From: Campylobacter hyointestinalis subsp. lawsonii
GTDB taxonomy: Bacteria; Campylobacterota; Campylobacteria; Campylobacterales; Campylobacteraceae
Length of the DNA stretch: 64,000 nt
NCBI RefSeq assembly: GCF_013372165.1
Contig: NZ_CP053828.1
Span: 1,736,001 to 1,800,000, forward strand
Reading direction: 5' to 3'
Shown here one piece after another: positions 57,353-64,000 of the stretch. The notes under the pieces were generated by a model. That model had not been told where the DNA came from. It did not search any database and saw only the letters and a program-made list of their open reading frames with translations. Numbering within the stretch: the first letter of the stretch is position 1; each line of letters starts with the position of its first letter. The translations under genes and the position numbers were made by a program.

Positions 57353-57473
57353 AGCTTCTTCTTGAGTAAATTTATATTTATTTTATCCAAATATAGGTTA
57401 ATAGTGATTGAATGCTCTATTTAAGTAAATTTTCTAAGCTTTTATTGTAAAATGATAATAAAAAAGAGTTTTT

Positions 57474-58232
57474 ATGGATAAATTTGCAAAACGTATAATT
57501 CCTTGTTTGGACGTAAATAACGGACGCGTTGTAAAAGGTATAAATTTCGTAGGGCTTCGCGACGCAGGAGATCCGGTCGAAGTCGCCAAACGATACAACG
57601 ATGAAGGTGCAGACGAGCTTTGTTTTTTAGACATCACTGCAAGTAGCGATGGTAGAGATACTATCGTACATGTAGTAGAAGAAGTAGCAAAGCAGCTTTT
57701 TATACCGCTAACAGTCGGCGGCGGTATAAGAAAAATCGATGATATCTCAAGACTTTTAAACGTAGGTTGTGATAAAGTAAGCCTAAACTCCGCAGCCATT
57801 CACAATCCAAATTTGATAAGTGAAGCTGCAAATAAATTTGGCTCACAATGCGTAGTTGTAGCTATAGACGTAAAAAAGGCTGGTGAGAGCTATCACGTAT
57901 TTATAAACGGCGGTAGAGTAGATACTAAAATCGACGCTTATGAATGGGCAAAAAAAGTTTATGAACTAGGCGCTGGTGAGATACTTCTAACTTCTATGGA
58001 TAGCGACGGTACAAAAAACGGCTATGACCTTGAAGTCACATCTCAGATATCAAATTCAGTTAGTATCCCAGTCATCGCAAGCGGTGGTGCTGGAAGTATG
58101 GAACATATCTTAGAAGCATTTAAAGCCGGTGCTGACGCTGCACTTGCTGCAAGTATATTTCACTATAAAGAGATAGAGATATCAAAGCTCAAAAAATACC
58201 TTTTGGAAAATGGTATCGGAGTTAGAATTTGA
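57474..58232 (+). CDS. hisF: imidazole glycerol phosphate synthase subunit HisF
   Basis: The 252-residue beta/alpha barrel cyclase has the catalytic Asp in [14 protein letters not shown] (about residue 11) and Asp in VAIDVKKAG (about 130). [15 protein letters not shown]-like phosphate loop near the end (SGGAGSMEH). It works with HisH in histidine synthesis. The following gene starts in a TTGA overlap. Confidence 0.96.
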   Translation: MDKFAKRIIPCLDVNNGRVVKGINFVGLRDAGDPVEVAKRYNDEGADELCFLDITASSDGRDTIVHVVEEVAKQLFIPLTVGGGIRKIDDISRLLNVGCDKVSLNSAAIHNPNLISEAANKFGSQCVVVAIDVKKAGESYHVFINGGRVDTKIDAYEWAKKVYELGAGEILLTSMDSDGTKNGYDLEVTSQISNSVSIPVIASGGAGSMEHILEAFKAGADAALAASIFHYKEIEISKLKKYLLENGIGVRI

Positions 58233-58768
58233 TAGTTTGCGCCGGGCTTAATGAGAGCTTTGAATTTGCCATTCCGATAGGTGTAGGCATCACAAGCTCA
58301 GCTATAAATTTAACTAAAATACTAACTGAAAATAAAGCAGAAGAGATCATTTTTGTAGGGACTTGCGGCCTATATAAAGATGGAAATCTTTTAGATATTT
58401 ATGAGAGTAAAACAGCCGTAAATTTAGAAATTTCATTCATGCTTGGACTTTCATACTCTCCGCTATTTTCTTCGCCGATTGTGCAAGATTTAAAAAATGT
58501 TTCTTGTGAAACATTGATAACAAACTCATCAAATTTCATAACAACAAATACAGATATCGCACACGAATTTAGCAAACTCGGACTTTTTATGGAAAATATG
58601 GAGCTATACTCTGTCTTAGAGACAGCAAAACATTTTAAAATTCCTGCTCGTGGAATTTTATGTGCTACAAACTTTTGCAAACCTAACGCACATAATGAAT
58701 TTATAAAAAATCATAAAAAAGCAAAAATAAATTTAGAAAAATACTTGAAAGAAAGAGACATTATATGA
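58229..58768 (+). CDS. nucleosidase/purine phosphorylase-like protein
   Basis: The 179-residue protein starts at TTG overlapping the hisF TGA. It has parts of the PNP/MTAN fold: [30 protein letters not shown] and an [12 protein letters not shown] motif (Met-Glu, substrate-binding in the family, about residue 131). It is shorter than usual (about 230), so substrate and activity are uncertain. Tightly coupled to hisF and rlmN (ATGA overlap). Confidence 0.7.
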   Translation: MIVCAGLNESFEFAIPIGVGITSSAINLTKILTENKAEEIIFVGTCGLYKDGNLLDIYESKTAVNLEISFMLGLSYSPLFSSPIVQDLKNVSCETLITNSSNFITTNTDIAHEFSKLGLFMENMELYSVLETAKHFKIPARGILCATNFCKPNAHNEFIKNHKKAKINLEKYLKERDII

Positions 58769-59829
58769 GAAATTTACTAGATCTATCTCAAGATGAGTTA
58801 GCAAATTTACTATCACCGAAATTTAGAGCTAAACAAATTTATGAGTGGATTTATAAGAAAAATGCAAGAAGTTTTGATGAGATGACTAACATACCAAAAG
58901 ATATTAGAGAAAATTTAAAAAGCGAATTTTACCTCGATCCGCTAACTTGCGTTAGAAGCGAAACCAGCAAAGATGGAAGTATAAAGTATCTATTTAAATT
59001 AACCGATGGCAAAACTATCGAAAGCGTTTTGCTACCTATGAAAGAGGAAATTTCAAACGAAGATGGTAGCGTAGAGCGTCACGCTCGCTATACTATTTGT
59101 GTTAGTTCGCAAGTGGGTTGCAAGATGGGATGTAGCTTTTGTCTAACGGCTAAAGGCGGATTTGTTAGAAATCTCAGCGCCGGAGAGATCGTAGCACAAA
59201 TTTTGTGGATAAAAAGAGAAAATAATATACCTTACGAACGCAGAGTAAATGTCGTATATATGGGCATGGGCGAACCGCTTGATAATCTCGCTAATGTTAG
59301 TAAAGCAGTTGGCATTTTAAAAGACAATGACGGACTTGCTATCGGTGCTAGGCGTCAAACCATAAGCACTAGCGGACTTGCATCTCAGATAAAAAAACTA
59401 GGTGAGCTAGACCTTGGAGTGCTTCTAGCTATATCACTTCACGCCGTAACAGATGAGCTTCGCGCAAAACTTATGCCGATAAACAAGGCTTATAATATAG
59501 CTGCAGTTATGGATGCTGTGAGAGCTTTTCCTATAGATATGAGAAAAAGAGTTATGTTTGAGTATCTTATAATGGATAAAGTCAATGATAATTTAAGCGA
59601 TGCAAAAGCACTTGTCAAGCTTCTACATGGCATAAAAGCAAAAGTAAATTTAATCCTTTTTAATCCGCATGAAGGAAGCCCATATCAAAGACCGAGCATA
59701 GAAAATGTAGAAAAATTCAGAGATTACCTTCAATCTCGTGGCGTTACATGCACTATTCGCCAAAGTAAAGGACTTGATATAAGTGCTGCTTGCGGTCAGC
59801 TAAAAGAGAGAAGTAAGGTTGAAATGTGA
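58765..59829 (+). CDS. rlmN: 23S rRNA/tRNA adenine-C2 methyltransferase RlmN
   Basis: The 354-residue radical-SAM enzyme has the cluster motif [15 protein letters not shown] (CxxxCxxC, about residue 118) and the two methylation cysteines (one in ISAACGQL near the end, about 344). It methylates A2503 of 23S rRNA and A37 of tRNAs. Overlaps both neighbours by four bases. Confidence 0.96.
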   Translation: MRNLLDLSQDELANLLSPKFRAKQIYEWIYKKNARSFDEMTNIPKDIRENLKSEFYLDPLTCVRSETSKDGSIKYLFKLTDGKTIESVLLPMKEEISNEDGSVERHARYTICVSSQVGCKMGCSFCLTAKGGFVRNLSAGEIVAQILWIKRENNIPYERRVNVVYMGMGEPLDNLANVSKAVGILKDNDGLAIGARRQTISTSGLASQIKKLGELDLGVLLAISLHAVTDELRAKLMPINKAYNIAAVMDAVRAFPIDMRKRVMFEYLIMDKVNDNLSDAKALVKLLHGIKAKVNLILFNPHEGSPYQRPSIENVEKFRDYLQSRGVTCTIRQSKGLDISAACGQLKERSKVEM

Positions 59830-60125
59830 GTTCAAAAAGAGAATTTTTAGACTTTGTTTTAGAAGGTTTAGACAACATCAGCTTTAAAGTGATGATGGGC
59901 GAATTCATACTATATTATAAAGGCAAAATCATAGGCGGAATATATGATGATAGACTACTAATAAAAAAGACGAAATCCGCCGAAAAAATCATAAAAAATA
60001 TAAAATACGAACTACCATATCCTAATGCAAAAGAGATGATTTTGATCGAGAACTTAGAAGATAAAAAATATTTAATGCAACTTTTTAAAGAAATTTATCA
60101 AGAATTATACGCCAAAGGAATATAA
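59826..60125 (+). CDS. TfoX N-terminal domain protein
   Basis: The 99-residue protein starts at GTG overlapping the rlmN stop. It matches the TfoX/Sxy N-terminal domain ([30 protein letters not shown]) and has no C-terminal domain. Single-domain forms are widespread; whether they affect competence is unclear. Confidence 0.82.
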   Translation: MSSKREFLDFVLEGLDNISFKVMMGEFILYYKGKIIGGIYDDRLLIKKTKSAEKIIKNIKYELPYPNAKEMILIENLEDKKYLMQLFKEIYQELYAKGI

Positions 60126-60128
60126 AAA

Positions 60129-60227
60129 ATGAATCTACTAGATATAGTTCAAATCTGTTTTATCGCAATTGTAGTGATAATAGGTCTTAGCGGAATTTTA
60201 TTCGTCATAAAAAATGAAAAGAAATAA
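60129..60227 (+). CDS. 32-residue single-TM peptide
   Basis: ATG at 60129 lies three bases after the TfoX-N stop, with AAAGGA in that gene's end. The product has one hydrophobic helix (IVQICFIAIVVIIGLSGILFVI) and a basic tail Lys-Asn-Glu-Lys-Lys. Likely translated with the hisF-rlmN string. Function unknown; the type (small inner-membrane peptide) is often an accessory subunit. Confidence 0.6.
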   Translation: MNLLDIVQICFIAIVVIIGLSGILFVIKNEKK

Positions 60228-60275
60228 AAATTTATAAAGCGTATTTTAAGATCACTGCTATATTAAATTTCAAAA

Positions 60276-61235
60276 TTATTTATTAAAATTAAAATCTTGT
60301 TCTGATCTTATCTCAAATACTTGATCTTTAAATTTAAATTTAACTGATTTTGCGTGGAGCATTAGCCTTGATGCTCCAGTTTTTTTCACTCTATCGCGCT
60401 CGCTCATCGCGCCATCTAAAATTTGCTCTACGCTAAATTTATCCAAGCCATAAATCGGATCACCCAAAATTCTATGTTTCATATGAAACAAATGTAAGCG
60501 AATTTGATGTTGTCTTCCGGTGAGTGGATAACACTCAACCAAGCTGATATCAAATTTAGGATAATACTCTACGAGTTTTACTACGGTCACAGCTCTCTTT
60601 CCTTCCGGACAAATTTCCATTCTGATTTTTATATCATCATAATCTTTTGTTATATCCATATTTTTATCGATAACAAAACCTTGAATATCATCAAAAAATT
60701 CCAGCTTATCTTTAAAATCTTTAAAGTCATTTATACAAAATTTATTAAGTCCGTTACCATCAAATTTACCACTCACAAAAGCTAGATAAGTTTTTGCTAC
60801 AGCCCTATTTTCAAAAGATTTTTTTAAATTTAACGCAGAATCCACATTTTTAGCTACTACGATAACTCCGCTTGTCTCTCTATCAAGTCTATGAGCGACG
60901 CAAGCTTTTTTACCCCATAAAGACCAAATTTCATCACATAAACTATACTCACAATTTCTACCATTTGGATGAGATAAAACTCCGCTTGGTTTATCAAATA
61001 CACCAAATTCATCACATTCAAATATAGGTTTTAATCCTTTTGGCTCACACTCATAATCTATAAAATAAGCTTCCCCAAAAACCGGATCATTTTTACCACA
61101 AATAGCGTCATTTACGAGCAATCTGCCTTTGTCGCAAAGCTTTTGAGCTTCTTTCATACTATAACCTAAATTCAAAAAAATCGTGTAAGCTTTTTCTCCA
61201 TGAAAATAACCAACTTTAAACTTTTTATAAGCCAT
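60276..61235 (-). CDS. RluA family pseudouridine synthase
   Basis: The 319-residue protein has the RluA catalytic motif ACVAHRLDRETSGVIVVAK (Asp about residue 127). The GRQHQIRLHL motif is near 246 and an S4-like region precedes it (KAYTIFLNLGYSMKEAQKLCDKGRLLVND). Start at the ATG at 61235, as the frame upstream (19 codons) lacks a convincing site. Target RNA unknown. Confidence 0.9.
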   Translation of the reverse strand: MAYKKFKVGYFHGEKAYTIFLNLGYSMKEAQKLCDKGRLLVNDAICGKNDPVFGEAYFIDYECEPKGLKPIFECDEFGVFDKPSGVLSHPNGRNCEYSLCDEIWSLWGKKACVAHRLDRETSGVIVVAKNVDSALNLKKSFENRAVAKTYLAFVSGKFDGNGLNKFCINDFKDFKDKLEFFDDIQGFVIDKNMDITKDYDDIKIRMEICPEGKRAVTVVKLVEYYPKFDISLVECYPLTGRQHQIRLHLFHMKHRILGDPIYGLDKFSVEQILDGAMSERDRVKKTGASRLMLHAKSVKFKFKDQVFEIRSEQDFNFNK

Positions 61236-61264
61236 TTCTAACCAACATTTCAGCCTTATTTTTG

Positions 61265-61270
61265 TATAAT
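61265..61270 (+). promoter_or_regulatory. -10 box for purB
   Basis: TATAAT preceded by TTTTTG lies 47 bases before the GTG start of purB. Confidence 0.45.
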
Positions 61271-61317
61271 TCCAACTCAAAAAATTATACAAAAATTATT
61301 ATAAAAAAGGGTATAAA

Positions 61318-62655
61318 GTGGTCGAAAGATATGCTAGAAAAATTATGAGTGATAAATGGAGTATGCAAGCTAAATACGACGCTTGGCTAAAGGTAGAGCT
61401 TGCAGCTGTAAAAGCATGGAACAAACTAGGCTTTATACCAAATAGCGATTGTGATAAAATTTGTAAAAATGCTAAATTTGACATAGCTCGTATAGATGAG
61501 ATAGAAAAAACTACGAAACACGATGTAATCGCATTTTTAACTAGCGTAAGCGAAAGCTTAGGCGAAGAGAGCCGTTTTGTTCATTTTGGTATGACTAGTA
61601 GCGATTGTATCGATACTGCCGCCGCACTTCAGATAAAAGATAGCTTAGATCTTATACTACAAGATTTATCAAATTTAATGGATGCTCTCAAAACTCGCGC
61701 ACAAGAGCATAAAAATACGCTTATGGTAGGTCGCAGTCACGGAATTCACGGTGAGCCGATAACATTTGGTTTAGTACTTGCTATATGGTATGACGAGATA
61801 AAAAGAGCTTATGAACTTCTAGAACATGCGAAAAAAACCATAAGCGTAGGTATGATAAGCGGCGCTATGGGAAACTTCGCTCACGCTCCACTTGAGCTTG
61901 AAGAGCTTGTTTGTGAGTATCTTGGTCTAAGCCCTGCTCCAGCGTCAAATCAAGTCATACAAAGAGATCGCTACGCTCAAGTGATATCGGCTCTAGCCAT
62001 ACTCGCTAGTAGTTGTGAGAAGATGGCAGTCGCTATAAGACACTATCAAAGAACCGAAGTTTATGAAGCCGAAGAGTACTTTAGCCCTGGACAAAAAGGC
62101 TCAAGCGCTATGCCTCATAAAAGAAATCCCGTTTTAAGCGAAAATGTAACCGGGCTTTGTAGAATGATCCGCTCATACGCTATCCCAGCTATGGAAAATG
62201 TCGCCCTTTGGCATGAAAGAGATATTAGCCACTCAAGTGTAGAGAGATTTATCTTGCCTGATGCCTTTATCACAACTGATTTTATGCTAAATCGTCTTAC
62301 AAATTTAATCTCAAATTTAGTAGTATATCCCGAAAATATGATGAAAAATTTAAACCTAACTGGCGGACTTGTATTTTCTCAACGCGTCTTGCTTGAGCTA
62401 CCAAAACGAAATGTTAGTCGAGAAGATGCCTACAAAATCGTCCAAAGAAATGCTATGAAAGTTTGGGCCGATTTGCAAGAAGGTAAAAAAGCTATAGATG
62501 AAAACGGACATAGTCTATTTTTACAAAATTTACTAAACGATAGTGATTTAAGAGAAAAATTAAACGAAAATGAGATAAAAGAGTGCTTTGACTATAGCTA
62601 CTATACAAAAAACGTAGATGGAATATTTAAAAGAGTATTTAAAAACACTAAATAA
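61318..62655 (+). CDS. purB: adenylosuccinate lyase
   Basis: The 445-residue enzyme acts twice in purine synthesis, releasing fumarate. The signature GSSAMPHKRNP is near residue 261 and the catalytic His in GRSHGIHGEP near 138. It starts at GTG with AAGGG before it. Normal length. nrdA follows 66 bases later. Confidence 0.96.
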   Translation: MVERYARKIMSDKWSMQAKYDAWLKVELAAVKAWNKLGFIPNSDCDKICKNAKFDIARIDEIEKTTKHDVIAFLTSVSESLGEESRFVHFGMTSSDCIDTAAALQIKDSLDLILQDLSNLMDALKTRAQEHKNTLMVGRSHGIHGEPITFGLVLAIWYDEIKRAYELLEHAKKTISVGMISGAMGNFAHAPLELEELVCEYLGLSPAPASNQVIQRDRYAQVISALAILASSCEKMAVAIRHYQRTEVYEAEEYFSPGQKGSSAMPHKRNPVLSENVTGLCRMIRSYAIPAMENVALWHERDISHSSVERFILPDAFITTDFMLNRLTNLISNLVVYPENMMKNLNLTGGLVFSQRVLLELPKRNVSREDAYKIVQRNAMKVWADLQEGKKAIDENGHSLFLQNLLNDSDLREKLNENEIKECFDYSYYTKNVDGIFKRVFKNTK

Positions 62656-62721
62656 TAAAGATGAATTTATAAACCAAATTTAGCTTTATTGATAATCAAA
62701 TTTAAAAGGTCAAATATATAA

Positions 62722-64000
62722 ATGAAAGTCATAAAACGTAACGGAAGAACAGAGGAATTAGATATTTCAAAGATTAAAAAATACACAAGCGAAGCGGTAG
62801 ATGGCTTGGATAATGTAAGCCTTAGTGAGCTTGAGGTTGATGCGAAAATTCAATTTCGTGATAATATAACAACTGAAGAGATCCAACAAACTCTCATAAA
62901 AACAGCAGTTGATAAGATAGACATTGATCGCCCAAACTGGACATTTGTCGCAGCAAGACTATTTTTATATGATTTGTATCACAAAACAACCGGATTTAGT
63001 GGATACAACTCGCTCAAAGAGTATTTTGAAAAAGGCGAACAAAACGGACGCATACTTCTTGGTCTAAAAGAAAAGTATGATCTTGATGATCTAAACGCAT
63101 ATATAAAGCCTGAACGCGACTTACAATTTACCTATCTTGGCATAAAAACGCTTTATGATAGATATCTTATAAAAGATAAAAATGGCAAACCTATCGAGCT
63201 ACCTCAGCAAATGTTTATGGCGATCGCTATGTTTTTAGCTCAAAATGAGCTTGACTCTCAAGGCTGGGCAAAGAAATTTTACGATTTGATAAGTAAATTT
63301 GAAGTGATGCTAGCAACTCCAACCTTAAGCAATGCTAGAACCACAAGGCACCAACTCTCAAGCTGCTATGTCGGAAGCACTCCTGATAATATCGAAGGAA
63401 TTTTTGATAGCTATAAAGAGATGGCTCTGCTTTCTAAATTTGGTGGCGGCATCGGCTGGGACTGGTGCAAAGTGCGTGCAATGGGTGGAAGTATAGACGG
63501 ACATAAAAACGCTGCTGGCGGAATAATACCATTTTTAAAAGTTACAAATGATATCGCAGTCGCAGTTGATCAGCTAGGAACTAGAAAAGGCGCAATAGCA
63601 GTTTATATCGAGCCTTGGCATATGGATGTAAGCGACTTTTTAGATCTTCGTAAAAACTCAGGCGAAGAGCGTCGCAGAGCTCATGAGCTATTTCCTGCTT
63701 TGTGGATAAATGATCTTTTTATGAAAAGGGTAGAAAATAATGAGAGATGGACTCTATTTGACCCAGCTGATACGCCAGATCTTTGTGATCTATACGGCGA
63801 TGAGTTTGAAAAAAGGTATTTGGAGTATGAAAAAGATCCAAATATCGCTAAGAGTAGTATGCTAGCAAAAGAACTATGGAAGAAGATTCTCACAAGCTAT
63901 TTTGAGAGCGGAATGCCATTTTTATGTTTCAAAGACAATGCAAACAAAGTAAATCCAAACGCTCACAAAGGCATCATAAGAAGCTCAAATTTATGTACCG
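62722..64000 (+). CDS. nrdA: ribonucleoside-diphosphate reductase, alpha subunit (5' part)
   Basis: ATG at 62722 opens a frame that runs off the window (426 codons seen). The ATP-cone is at residues about 1-90 (MKVIKRNGRTEELDISKI). The class I domain has VMLATPTLSNARTTRHQLSSCYVGS (active-site Cys, about 215) and GGIGWDWCKVRAMGGSI. The sequence resembles the chlamydial/Helicobacter type. Makes dNDPs from NDPs. Confidence 0.93.
   Translation, partial: MKVIKRNGRTEELDISKIKKYTSEAVDGLDNVSLSELEVDAKIQFRDNITTEEIQQTLIKTAVDKIDIDRPNWTFVAARLFLYDLYHKTTGFSGYNSLKEYFEKGEQNGRILLGLKEKYDLDDLNAYIKPERDLQFTYLGIKTLYDRYLIKDKNGKPIELPQQMFMAIAMFLAQNELDSQGWAKKFYDLISKFEVMLATPTLSNARTTRHQLSSCYVGSTPDNIEGIFDSYKEMALLSKFGGGIGWDWCKVRAMGGSIDGHKNAAGGIIPFLKVTNDIAVAVDQLGTRKGAIAVYIEPWHMDVSDFLDLRKNSGEERRRAHELFPALWINDLFMKRVENNERWTLFDPADTPDLCDLYGDEFEKRYLEYEKDPNIAKSSMLAKELWKKILTSYFESGMPFLCFKDNANKVNPNAHKGIIRSSNLCT

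Overview
The window is AT-rich chromosomal DNA of a Campylobacterota bacterium, most likely a Campylobacter of the fetus/hyointestinalis type. This rests on several signs: extended -10 promoters without clear -35 boxes, frequent 'AAATTT' motifs, a sigma-54 type promoter before the flagellar hook gene, a DUF115 motility-associated glycosyltransferase, an AspA/PyrG/RecJ/NhaA/KsgA/RNase J gene complement, and a secG-frr-pyrE-RDD order like that known in C. jejuni. The species cannot be fixed from the sequence alone.

Layout. 1-2.4 kb: partial lipoprotein, tRNA-Glu, a TSUP-family exporter and an AI-2E family permease. 2.4-6 kb: a subtilisin-type autotransporter split by a +1 frameshift. 6-17.7 kb: aspartase, a hypothetical protein, the DUF115 flagellin glycosyltransferase, ilvD, an unknown multi-TM protein, pyrG and recJ; a cluster of TTTA-loop hairpins follows aspA. 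18-24 kb: nhaA behind a long leader hairpin, a HugZ-like protein, tRNA-Met, a SIMPL-like protein, flgE and a pair of tiny membrane proteins. 24-30 kb: bax-like, dapF, coaE, ridA, a D-lactate dehydrogenase-like gene bracketed by an exact 25-bp direct repeat, and purM. 30.5-37 kb: rarA, EamA permease, tpx, RDD, pyrE, frr, polysaccharide deacetylase, secG, BI-1.

37.1-46.1 kb is the main accessory region. Two oppositely oriented operons encode flavodoxin-fold quinone/NAD(P)H reductases, a carboxymuconolactone decarboxylase-like protein, a cupin, a short-chain dehydrogenase, an aldo-keto reductase and an MFS-like carrier. Both have consensus -35 and -10 boxes separated by a 19-bp spacer with a CCTA-N4-TAGG type dyad, the usual design of MerR-regulated promoters. 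A MerR-family gene lies just upstream of one of them. Four of these enzymes have an export leader whose end coincides with a well-formed internal Shine-Dalgarno plus ATG, and a fifth (the aldo-keto reductase) is preceded by a free-standing, stop-terminated leader peptide. I infer one electrophile/quinone-stress regulon whose enzymes were, or are, made in exported and cytoplasmic forms. Five tRNA genes and a small lipoprotein sit in the middle of this region.

46-64 kb: thyX, a nitroreductase and a PNPOx-like protein. Two complete type II restriction-modification pairs (C5-cytosine and N6-adenine) then sit on either side of rluB, inside the kdsD-rluB gene string. Next come kdsD, RNase J, rsmA, an MFS exporter, hisF, a nucleosidase-like gene, rlmN, a TfoX-N protein, a 32-residue membrane peptide, an RluA-type pseudouridine synthase, purB and the 5' part of a class I ribonucleotide reductase gene (nrdA). 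No CRISPR array, intact insertion sequence or prophage was seen.
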